Origin: Puniceicoccaceae bacterium
GTDB taxonomy: Bacteria > Verrucomicrobiota > Verrucomicrobiia > Opitutales > Coraliomargaritaceae
Reading direction: 5' to 3'
Assembly: GCA_018402305.1 (NCBI GenBank)
Contig: JAGYJE010000001.1
Location: 124,001 to 188,000 of the forward strand
DNA length: 64,000 nt
In this document: piece by piece, positions 47,801-56,564 of the stretch
How the letters are laid out: every line of letters begins with the position of its first letter
Numbering within the stretch: the stretch's first letter is position 1
Notes under the pieces: generated by a model
Told to the model about the DNA's origin: nothing
What the model saw: the letters and a program-made list of their open reading frames with translations, nothing else
The model's database searches: none
Translations under genes and position numbers: made by a program

Positions 47801-48270
47801 CGCTCTTCGTCGGGCTGAACCGGCGCGTCGATGAAACTGCTCGCTTGCAGAAGCGCCTCCGGACCGGAGACCAACCAGCGCTGGAAGGCCCGCTGCTTTT
47901 CGGCTGCGTAGCGCGGGGCACGCGCCCTCGGGTTGTCTAGCTGCGCGGCGCGGGCACTTTCCCACACGCCAACCATAGCGGAGCGGGCGGAGGCGGGGTC
48001 GAGCAGATCTGCTTGTGCTGTGACACGGCGATCCTCCCCCAGTTCGCGCTGGAGTGTGCCGATCGCTTGAAGTAGGCCCAAGCGGGCGTTTTCCCGGGCC
48101 TCGAGCCGGTCGAGCGTGGCTGCGGCATTGGTTGTTTCAACAGCGGCGAGTGAAAAGATCGAAAGGACCAGGATCAGGACAAAGGCCATCGCCGACAAGG
48201 CGAGCACCAGCGCAAAGCCCTCGCAGCGGCGTGGACAGGGTTTTGAATGGTTGATGGATTTCAGTGCCAT
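44855..48270 (-). CDS. Verru_Chthon cassette protein A-like, interrupted by a frameshift near 45251-45275
   Basis: N-terminus GFALVLALSAMAFVLILVLSIFSLAAVETTNAAATLDRLEARENARLGLLQAIGTLQRELGEDRR; C-terminus continues in a second frame (GALQAAIDRAGLNNAHRIQRFDTAPYPHGNNLPDPYTGVGLPGWLTQADVLHSLGNSLTVRSDTFIVRSIGE...). Confidence 0.72.
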
Positions 48271-48607
48271 TTGAGCGTAATCAGGCTTAATCAGGAAATT
48301 GGCTGTCGTTTATTGGTTTTATAAATCGACCAAATATTAACTCAGTCAACGCTTTAAAAGTGACAAACAAGTGAAATAAGAAGGGCGCAAACACGCGGTT
48401 GTTGAGCCCAAATAGCCCTAATTCAGAGGCAATCCGTGTTTTTAAATTAGCAGGAAGGTGGCCGTTGGTAGTGCGCCGGACCGCTCCTGTTGCGCTTAAA
48501 AAGCGACCACCGGGGTTCTTTTAAGTTATGTGCAAGGCGAAAAAACAAGATGGCTCGATCGCCCCCGTGCTTTTTGCCCGGCTGGCGGTACCAGGAAACT
48601 GGAATGT

Positions 48608-48622
48608 AAACTTAATAAGTTT
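48608..48622. promoter_or_regulatory. Palindrome AAACTTAATAAGTTT in the divergent intergenic region
   Basis: 6-bp inverted arms, about 100 bp upstream of the 48715 start. Confidence 0.3.
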
Positions 48623-48714
48623 ATTTTGTTGCATTAAAGTAACAAAAAAACAATTGATTGAGTAAATTCATTCTTTATCCATAGCGATCTCTTCTCTAAA
48701 ACTAACATTCAATC

Positions 48715-49986
48715 ATGAAAGTCGATCCTATGAAAATGAAACCACTCGTTTCAACAGCCATTCTGAGCTCTGCGCTGGGAATGTTTTTCGCAAGCAACGC
48801 CGCCGCCCAAAGTCTTTGGACGGGTGGTACCGGTGACTATTCCACAGCCGGAAACTGGACCCCTTCCGGCGTGCCGAGCAGCGGCACCGCCATCGAGATT
48901 AACTCGGGGGAGGCGACATTTTCCGGTTCCGACGCGAACTACGAGCGCGCGGCGACCAGCACCATCGATGGCGGCGCCCTGGTTCTCGATAACGCCCGCT
49001 TTCTCAACGGGCGCGGCGGCCCCGCTATCTTTAATATGGAATCGGGCTCGCTCACTCAGAACGGCACTTACTTCATCGTTGCCCAAAATAATGCGGGCAC
49101 TTTCAACCAGAACGGCGGCACGGTCAACCTCGATCTGAGACGCGGGTTTTTTATAACCGACGGCTCCGCCGGGTCCAATACGGGAACCTATTCGTTAACC
49201 GGCGGCACGCTCGACGTCAACCTGAACGGTCTCGAGTCCAATAACGATGCCCACAATTTTCAGATGGGCCGCTCCAGCGCGGGGGCCGATTTGTTTCATG
49301 TCGACGGGGGCACCTTCAACCTCCGCAACTCCGGCACTCTTGGCACGACGGACAAGCGGGTCTATATCTTTCGAGACTCCACCTTCCGGGTCGATAGCGG
49401 AATTGTCGATGTCGCGGGCATGACTTTTTTCACAGTGGGCCGCGGTGTCAACGCCGGAAGAACGGCTAACTTCCTCGTCAACGGTGGCGATACCGACATC
49501 GCGGTGACCAACGCCTTCATTGTTGGCGGCGGTCAGGACGGCTACATGCAAATGACGAACGGAACACTGGATATTTTACAGTCCAACAACGGCGGCGGTA
49601 ATTTCTGGATCGGCGACACATCGACCACTGCGTCGGCTGTAGTGGAGCAGAGCGGGGGTGATATCACGGTGGCTGGGCAATTGTTACTGGCGCGAAATGT
49701 GAACAATAATGCCAGATACACAATGTCCGATGGGACATTGAGTGCCGAAGACATTGATGTGGTCAACGGCACGGGTCTTTTCGAATTCAACGGCGGCACG
49801 ATCACCCTCGACGGCGACCAAACCAGCTTGCTCAGTGAAGCCTGGTTTGATGCAGCGCCGGGTGCCTTTGCCGAGTTCGATGGGACCTCCACGACTCTGG
49901 CCATCCCTGAGCCTGCCATGGCTTCCGCCCTGGCCGCATTGCTCGCGCTGGGTGCGGCTGCGATGCGCCGCCGTCCGCGCGCTTAA
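48715..49986 (+). CDS. PEP-CTERM beta-solenoid-like protein (paralogue 1)
   Basis: SLWTGGTGDYSTAGNW...GGDITVAG repeats; C-terminus IPEPAMASALAALLALGAAAMRRRPRA. Confidence 0.9.
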   Translation: MKVDPMKMKPLVSTAILSSALGMFFASNAAAQSLWTGGTGDYSTAGNWTPSGVPSSGTAIEINSGEATFSGSDANYERAATSTIDGGALVLDNARFLNGRGGPAIFNMESGSLTQNGTYFIVAQNNAGTFNQNGGTVNLDLRRGFFITDGSAGSNTGTYSLTGGTLDVNLNGLESNNDAHNFQMGRSSAGADLFHVDGGTFNLRNSGTLGTTDKRVYIFRDSTFRVDSGIVDVAGMTFFTVGRGVNAGRTANFLVNGGDTDIAVTNAFIVGGGQDGYMQMTNGTLDILQSNNGGGNFWIGDTSTTASAVVEQSGGDITVAGQLLLARNVNNNARYTMSDGTLSAEDIDVVNGTGLFEFNGGTITLDGDQTSLLSEAWFDAAPGAFAEFDGTSTTLAIPEPAMASALAALLALGAAAMRRRPRA

Positions 49987-50031
49987 TGGTATCGACTCCA
50001 ATGAAAGCCGAGCCTTGGCTTAGTTTCGCGG

Positions 50032-50061
50032 GGGCGGCGGTTGGCTGCCGTCGCCCTTTTT
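50032..50061 (+). terminator. Rho-independent terminator between paralogues 1 and 2
   Basis: GGGCGGCGG-TTGGCTG-CCGTCGCCC stem followed by TTTTT. Confidence 0.72.
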
Positions 50062-50080
50062 CCACAACACATACAAATCC

Positions 50081-51307
50081 ATGAGGCTTCCCGTTTTTTT
50101 ATTTTCAGTTTTTTTCGTATCCCTCGCTGCCAACAGCGCGTTTGGGGCAGAGCGTGAATCGCTCTGGCGCTCGGGCAAGGGTCTTTACAGCGACGAGCAG
50201 CGCTGGCGCCCGACGGGCGTCCCCGCCAGTGCAACGCCCATTCGGATCGAGGGTGGTCAGGTGGACTGGGTCGAGTCGGCGTCCTTCGATTTGAGTCGGG
50301 CGGCGGCTACCTTCATTGATGGCGGCACGCTCCATTTGGTGGGCACCTTCCGTAACGGGGTGGACGGTGCCGGGGAACTACAGCTTGAATCCGGTGAGAT
50401 TCGCCACAGCGGGAACTTTTTTGTCTTGGGGCACAACGCGCCGGGAAAGATGGTCATGACTGGAGGCCGCTTCGAAAGCGATGTGGCGAGCGGCTTTTTC
50501 TTTAGCGACCACGCAGGGGCACCGGTTGAATTCCTCATGCAGGATGGCGCTTTCGAGGTAAGCTTCCGAGAGCGTAGCGACTATGAGGAGCGCTGGCAGT
50601 CCTTCATGGGCAAGGCACAGAATGACCGATGGACGATTCAGGGCGGCAGTGTTGAAATCGATGCGGGCAACGCACCGTTTTTTGGTGATCGGGAAAACCC
50701 CGGGGATGCAAATCGCTTTCGCGCCATCGTTGTTCGCCGCAGCTCGACGATAGAGATCAATGGTGGTTCGGTGCGGTTTCTGCGTCCGGAACGTCTCGCC
50801 ATCGGTGAGAGGACCCCGGGCAATGCCTTGCTCAAACTGGATGGGGGGCGTCTTGAAGTTTTGGATACACGAGGACTGGACGGCGGCATCGCGGTGGGCG
50901 TCGACAGTGAGGGGGTTGTCGTGGTCAACGACGGCCAGCTCACGGTCAGCGTGGCCGAGAACGACGCCGGTCGAAACTGCGGTTTTTTGGTGGGTGCCGA
51001 TGGCGGCTACGGCAGTTTGGAGATCAACGGCGGGGTGGTTGATTTGGCCGGGCTGGACATTGAGATTGCACGCGGTCGCAACAGCGTGGGCCAGGTGCGG
51101 ATGACCGGTGGGGCGCTGCGGGCAGGCGATATCCGGCCCGCAGACTCCGCGACTTCGGCCCGGTTTCAATTTGAGGGCGGTCTCATCGTGCTCGCCGGTG
51201 ACCGCCGCGACATCCTCGACGAAGCCTTCTTTGAAGCGCGGGGCCGTGTTTCGGCCGATTACAACCCGCTCGCTGATGAAACCCGTCTCTCCCTCCCCAG
51301 CCGCTAA
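50081..51307 (+). CDS. Secreted beta-solenoid-like protein (paralogue 2), no PEP-CTERM tail
   Basis: ESLWRSGKGLYSDEQRWRPTGVP... same module order as paralogue 1; ends at DETRLSLPSR. Confidence 0.85.
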   Translation: MRLPVFLFSVFFVSLAANSAFGAERESLWRSGKGLYSDEQRWRPTGVPASATPIRIEGGQVDWVESASFDLSRAAATFIDGGTLHLVGTFRNGVDGAGELQLESGEIRHSGNFFVLGHNAPGKMVMTGGRFESDVASGFFFSDHAGAPVEFLMQDGAFEVSFRERSDYEERWQSFMGKAQNDRWTIQGGSVEIDAGNAPFFGDRENPGDANRFRAIVVRRSSTIEINGGSVRFLRPERLAIGERTPGNALLKLDGGRLEVLDTRGLDGGIAVGVDSEGVVVVNDGQLTVSVAENDAGRNCGFLVGADGGYGSLEINGGVVDLAGLDIEIARGRNSVGQVRMTGGALRAGDIRPADSATSARFQFEGGLIVLAGDRRDILDEAFFEARGRVSADYNPLADETRLSLPSR

Positions 51308-51309
51308 GT

Positions 51310-52371
51310 ATGCTTATGTCGATCCCCCACCTACTCCCCCGTCGCCAATTTATCAAAACCGCTGCCCTCGGTGCAGGCGGTGGCCTCGCTGCGCAAGCAC
51401 TGGGCCCGTCCGCTCTATCGGCGGCCGCCGCTGAGAATCCGCGTCCGCTCCGTGTGATTCACATGACGGACCATCATTTGATGGATTTCATGAACCAGCG
51501 GGGCTCCCAAGCCGGCATCGAAGCCGCCTACGCGCATGCCATGAGTTTGAAGCCCGATGTGATCGCCAATGGCGGCGACTTCTTGACGCACTCCATCGAG
51601 CGCCCGCTGGCCGACATGCAGAAGGATGCCAAGATCATCAACGGCATCCTCCCGACCTCCGGGGTGCAAGTGGTCAACGCCTGTGGCAACCATGACATCT
51701 GGGGCTGGAAGAAATCGAAGTCCGGCGCGACCGGGCGGGAGCCGCTATTCGGGAAGAACTTTTTCCGGGAATACTTCGGGGAGGGTGCGCTCTACCGCCG
51801 CGTCGATTTGGGCACTTGGACGATGCTCGTGCTGGACTCCGTGCAACCCTGGGAAGAGGGCTATCAGGGCGGGCTCGACGATGCGCAGTTCGAGTGGCTG
51901 CAGGGCGAGCTGTCCGCCTCGGACCCGGCCAAACCCATCATCATTCTCTCGCATGTGCCCGTGCTCAGCGCGGGACTTATGCTGCAGGATACCCGCCTCG
52001 GTCCGCCCGATGACCACGCACGCGGCGTGACGATGCCAAAGGGGAGTTGCCATCAGGATCTCTGGCGGGTGGCGGATGCCTTTTGGCGGCACGGCAATGT
52101 GAAAGTCGTGCTGAGCGGCCATGTCCACGTCGATGAGCGGATCGATGTGCTCGGCAGTAGCTACCTGAGCGGTGGGGCGGTTTGTGGCTCCTGGTGGATC
52201 CCCCGCGAGCAGATGGCTATCCGTGCCACCCGGCGCGAGCGAAAAATGGGCAACCCGCACCTTATCCGCACCCCCCGGGCCGATCCCGGCTTCCGCGTCT
52301 TTGATCTCTATCCCGACGGTCGCTTCGACCACGAATATGTCCTGTTCCCCTGGGAGTTCGTCCGGGAATAG
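51310..52371 (+). CDS. Metallophosphoesterase with twin-arginine signal
   Basis: RRQFIKTAALGAGGGLAAQALGPSAL; MTDHHLMD, NGGDFL, CGNHDIWG, LSHVPV, VVLSGHVHVDE. Confidence 0.93.
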   Translation: MLMSIPHLLPRRQFIKTAALGAGGGLAAQALGPSALSAAAAENPRPLRVIHMTDHHLMDFMNQRGSQAGIEAAYAHAMSLKPDVIANGGDFLTHSIERPLADMQKDAKIINGILPTSGVQVVNACGNHDIWGWKKSKSGATGREPLFGKNFFREYFGEGALYRRVDLGTWTMLVLDSVQPWEEGYQGGLDDAQFEWLQGELSASDPAKPIIILSHVPVLSAGLMLQDTRLGPPDDHARGVTMPKGSCHQDLWRVADAFWRHGNVKVVLSGHVHVDERIDVLGSSYLSGGAVCGSWWIPREQMAIRATRRERKMGNPHLIRTPRADPGFRVFDLYPDGRFDHEYVLFPWEFVRE

Positions 52372-52427
52372 CTGCCTGCATCCCTCGCTTTCATTACCAA
52401 TCCACTCACAGCCATCAAGGAACTCAA

Positions 52428-55400
52428 ATGAAAACTGCCTGCGCAAAGATCTCCCTCGCCCTCGCTGTCACGGCATCTCTGATACATCCCCTGCATGGCC
52501 AGTCCACCTGGACGGGCGGGGTCGGTGATTACAACGAAGCGGCCAACTGGTCCACCGGAATCGTGCCCGATGCCACCGCCGAAATCATTCTCGGCAGTGG
52601 AACGGCCCAGCTTAGCGGCTCGGACAACTTGTTTGAACGGGCTGCGGCGAGTCGAATTGACGGGGGTGCACTGGAGCTAGACGACTATCGCTTTCTCAAC
52701 GGTCGGGGTGGACCGGCCACCTTCGACATGGTCAGCGGCTCCCTGGACATGGCGGGCACGTATTTCATCGTCGCCCAGAACAACGCGGGCACCATCAACC
52801 AGAGCGGCGGCACGGTCACTCTGGATCTGCGCCGGGGCTTTTTCCTTGCCGACACCGCCGCCGGATCGAATACCGGGACCTATGCCTTAACCGGGGGCAC
52901 GCTCGATGTCAGCCTGAACGGCTTGGAGGCGAACAGCGATGGCCACAACTTTTGGTTGGGCCGTTCCAGCGCGGGCGCGGATTTGTTTCAGGTCGACGGG
53001 GGCACCTTCAACCTGCGCAACAGCGGGACGCTCGGCGATACGGACAAGCGGCTTTACATCCTGCGCAACTCCACTTTCCAGGTCGATAGCGGGGCTGTCG
53101 ATGTCGATGGTATGACCTACTTCGTAGTGGGCCGGGGCAATCACCCCGGCACCAAAGCGAATATGTTTATCAACGGCGGCACGACCGAGGTGGGCGTGAC
53201 CAATGCCTTCATCGTGGGCGGTGGGCAGAGCGGCCATCTTCGGGTTAACGACGGCACGCTCTCGGTTGTGCCCTCACACACCGGTGCGGGGGATTTTTGG
53301 ATTGGTGACGGTGGCAGCACCACCTATGCCACCGTCGAGCAGACCGGGGGCACCCTCGACATCGCGGGCACCCTCACCCTTGGACGCAATGCCAATGTCG
53401 ATGCGCCGGAATATTTGCTGCGCGGCGGCAACCTGGTGGCAGGCGCTTTGCAGGCGGGCCTCAGTCCCAACGGGCGTTTCTACTTTCAGGACGGGACGAT
53501 CCAGATCGCCGGTGACGGCAGTACCCTGGTGTCCGAGCCCTGGTTCATCACCTTGGGGACGCCCCAGGCGATTTACGACTCGATCAGCGATCGCACAACG
53601 ATCACGACCACGGCCCCCGCCACCACGCCGGCCAGCTACCGCTATTTCCGCTTTCAAGCCGACTTGCTGGGTTCCGCTCTGGAGGCAGGCACGGTGCAGC
53701 TGGCGGAATTTGAATTTCTCAATGCGGGTGCGGCGCTCGACCTAAGCGCCGCCACCGTGACCAACCCCGGCGGCGACAACCTGATCGTGGACGACGCACC
53801 GGTCCATCCAGCCGATTTAGTGGCCGATGGGAACGTCAACAGCAAATGGCTCGACTCGAACAACGCGCCCCTCGTTTTCGATTTCGGCAGCGAGGTCACG
53901 ATCGACGGCTATCGTTTCACCACGGCCAATGATTTGCCCGCGCGCGATCCTGTGCGCTGGACCTTGGAGGGCAGTGCTGACGGTTCCAATTGGGTGGTGA
54001 TCGACCGTAATATTCGGGCCGACCTCACGCCCCGTGGGCGGCAGCTGCGTACGCTCGACTTTCCGCTGCCCGCCTCGGTCGAGGAGGGGGATCTGGTTTG
54101 GACGGGCTCCGAAAGCGGCGACTGGGACTTGAGCGATCTCAACTGGGATGAAGGCGGTGCCCGCTCCTGGAACAACGCCGGTCTCCCCGCGAGGGCGACC
54201 TTTGACGGGGCCACGCCCCTGGCCATTACGGTGACCGAGCCCGTCACTATTGGTGAAATGGATTTTCAGGCACCCGGCTATGCGATCGGCGGCTCGGGGC
54301 CGCTCACACTGGCCGGTGCCGCGCGCGTCGAAACCAGCGAGGATGCCACCATCAGCACGCCCATCGAAGGCATCAGCGGTTTGAAAAAGACCGGTTCCGC
54401 CCAGCTTACGCTCTCCGGTGCCAACAGCTACAGCGGAAGCACCACGGTGGATGCGGGTGAATTGAACATTGCTGGGAATGGCTCCCTGAGCGGGGGCGGC
54501 GGTTTCATACTCGCAGGCGGCGCTAGCGCACGGGCCACGCTGCGTATCGACACCACCGATACGGTGGAGGCACCCGGCGCGATGATCGTCGGGGGCGGGC
54601 AGGACGCCGCCGCCGCGGTCCGTCTGTTGTCCGGGACCTTGGTCACAAACGGCCCCGGCGTGACGTACACGGAATTCGGAGGCGGTGCCAGCAGCACAAA
54701 AACCGCTGCCTACGGCGCACTGCACCTTGAGGGTGGACGCTTCGACGCGGGCGGCGGGGGAAGTGCTTCCGGGATTCGCGTGGGCAACGACGGCCTTGGC
54801 TTGATCGAACAGACGGGCGGCGAGCTGATCGTGCCCCGCTGGTTCGCCATCGGCGGCGAGGGGAATCTCGAAGGCGAAGGTGTCGTCAATCTGTTGGGTG
54901 GCACGACGGAGGTGGCGTCCGGCTTCCGCTTTCTCATCAGTGACCGTACCGGCTCCATCGGGACGTTGAACATCGGCAGCCTCGCGGGTGGCTCGGCTGA
55001 GGTGACGAGCCTGAACACGACTGGGCTGACCGTCGGTTCGAATACCAATGCCGAGCGCGCCACGCTCAATTTAAACGCCGGCCAATTGACCCTCGGCGGA
55101 CCGCTCTACCGGAACAGTGCGAATGCGACGGCAATTGTTAATTTAAATGGCGGCACGCTCCGGGCCGGTGCGGATGAGAGCGTTCTGGTGGCCGACAGTC
55201 TGACCGCCGCCAATCTTTTCCGTGGGGGTTTGACCGTTGATACCAACGACTTCGTGAGCCGCATCACCGCTGACCTGATCCGTCCGCTGGGCAGCGGGGT
55301 CTACCCGGCGGGTGGCGAAATCGCCGTGCCCGACGGCGGGAGCGGCTACCTCGGCGCGCCCATCGTGCGGGTGGCCACGGATGGTTCCGGCAGCGGTTTG

Positions 55401-56564
55401 ACGGCGACGGCCCGCCTCGATGGGGACGCCGTGGTGGCCGTCGTGCTGACCAGCCCGGGGGAAAGCTTTGCCGCGGGTGACCTCGTCAGTTTCACCTTCC
55501 ACGGAGGCGGCGCGACCGCGCCTGCCGTCGACTTTGACTACGAACTGACGCCGGGCGACCTCGCCGACAACGATGCAGGCACGCTCACCGTGACCGGCGG
55601 CGGCCGTTTGATTCTGGACGGCGAAGTCGCCTCGACCGGAGCCACGCAGGTGCTCGGTAACAGTATCCTCGAAGTGAATAACTTCCTCGGTGAGACCGAG
55701 CTAACGGTGGGTCCCGGGTCGACCTTGACCGGGGCCATCGATACACTCGGGGCGGTCAACATCAATGGGAGCTTCGCCCCCGGCACCGGGGTCGGTCTCG
55801 CGAGAGGCCTATCCGCCATCCGCTTCGGTCCCGATGCCAGCTATCAGTTTCAAGTCGTGGACTGGACCGGAACAGCTGGCTTGGGCTATGATTCAGCGGA
55901 ATTCGATGATACGGCGCTGAGCACGACCACGAGCCAGCCGTTCCGGGTGGAGATCGACGGCACCGGCATTCGTAACTTCGCCGAGGAGAACCGCAGCTTT
56001 GTTCTCGTCGACTCCTTCTCCGTGAGCGGATTGACGGCGGATAACTGGACCGTCTCGACCAGTAATTTTCCCGGTTCGGGTACATGGGCAGTGGAGGATC
56101 AGGACGGGCGTCTCGTGCTGGCCTACACCGCCGGCTCGGTGCCCTTCAGCCCCTACGCCTTCTGGGCCAGTGGATTCGAGGAACTCACGGACGCCGATCC
56201 CGCGGCCGATCCCGATGGCGACGGCCTGCCGAACCTACTCGAATTCGTCCTGCTAAGTGATCCCACCGTGCCCAACGCAGGCAATTTGGCTCAGGGCGCC
56301 CTCGACTCGGCGGGCGATTTTGTCTTCACCTTTGTCCGCAGCGCGGAGTCGGTGTCGGCAACGTCGCAGTCCTTCCAATACAGCGAGGATCTGGTCTCCT
56401 GGACGACCCTGCCGATCCCGGCCAGCAGCACCGGCAACATCCAGATTGAGACGGACGTGCCAGCCGCCGGCAGTGAAACGGTGACCGTTCGCATCCCTGC
56501 AACCGACCCGGCACGGGAACGCCTCTTCGGGCGGCTTCAAGTGCTGGAAGCTGCGGTGGATTGA
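52428..56564 (+). CDS. Giant secreted beta-solenoid-like protein (paralogue 3) with discoidin-like domain and autotransporter-associated repeats
   Basis: STWTGGVGDYNEAANW; YRYFRFQADLLG...KWLDSNNAPLVFDFGSEVTIDGYRFTTANDLPARDPVRWTLEGSADGSNW; LTLSGANSYSGSTTVDAGEL; C-terminal DPDGDGLPNLLEFVLLSDP. Confidence 0.92.
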   Translation: MKTACAKISLALAVTASLIHPLHGQSTWTGGVGDYNEAANWSTGIVPDATAEIILGSGTAQLSGSDNLFERAAASRIDGGALELDDYRFLNGRGGPATFDMVSGSLDMAGTYFIVAQNNAGTINQSGGTVTLDLRRGFFLADTAAGSNTGTYALTGGTLDVSLNGLEANSDGHNFWLGRSSAGADLFQVDGGTFNLRNSGTLGDTDKRLYILRNSTFQVDSGAVDVDGMTYFVVGRGNHPGTKANMFINGGTTEVGVTNAFIVGGGQSGHLRVNDGTLSVVPSHTGAGDFWIGDGGSTTYATVEQTGGTLDIAGTLTLGRNANVDAPEYLLRGGNLVAGALQAGLSPNGRFYFQDGTIQIAGDGSTLVSEPWFITLGTPQAIYDSISDRTTITTTAPATTPASYRYFRFQADLLGSALEAGTVQLAEFEFLNAGAALDLSAATVTNPGGDNLIVDDAPVHPADLVADGNVNSKWLDSNNAPLVFDFGSEVTIDGYRFTTANDLPARDPVRWTLEGSADGSNWVVIDRNIRADLTPRGRQLRTLDFPLPASVEEGDLVWTGSESGDWDLSDLNWDEGGARSWNNAGLPARATFDGATPLAITVTEPVTIGEMDFQAPGYAIGGSGPLTLAGAARVETSEDATISTPIEGISGLKKTGSAQLTLSGANSYSGSTTVDAGELNIAGNGSLSGGGGFILAGGASARATLRIDTTDTVEAPGAMIVGGGQDAAAAVRLLSGTLVTNGPGVTYTEFGGGASSTKTAAYGALHLEGGRFDAGGGGSASGIRVGNDGLGLIEQTGGELIVPRWFAIGGEGNLEGEGVVNLLGGTTEVASGFRFLISDRTGSIGTLNIGSLAGGSAEVTSLNTTGLTVGSNTNAERATLNLNAGQLTLGGPLYRNSANATAIVNLNGGTLRAGADESVLVADSLTAANLFRGGLTVDTNDFVSRITADLIRPLGSGVYPAGGEIAVPDGGSGYLGAPIVRVATDGSGSGLTATARLDGDAVVAVVLTSPGESFAAGDLVSFTFHGGGATAPAVDFDYELTPGDLADNDAGTLTVTGGGRLILDGEVASTGATQVLGNSILEVNNFLGETELTVGPGSTLTGAIDTLGAVNINGSFAPGTGVGLARGLSAIRFGPDASYQFQVVDWTGTAGLGYDSAEFDDTALSTTTSQPFRVEIDGTGIRNFAEENRSFVLVDSFSVSGLTADNWTVSTSNFPGSGTWAVEDQDGRLVLAYTAGSVPFSPYAFWASGFEELTDADPAADPDGDGLPNLLEFVLLSDPTVPNAGNLAQGALDSAGDFVFTFVRSAESVSATSQSFQYSEDLVSWTTLPIPASSTGNIQIETDVPAAGSETVTVRIPATDPARERLFGRLQVLEAAVD

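Noticed and set aside
53817-54725. Long minus-strand ORF (302 aa) antisense to the giant beta-solenoid gene, plus similar antisense ORFs at 4014-4901, 2538-3200 and 25160-25897
   Set aside because: Opposite strand carries a clearly homologous family protein; these translations show no recognisable family motifs and look like codon-bias shadows in high-GC DNA.
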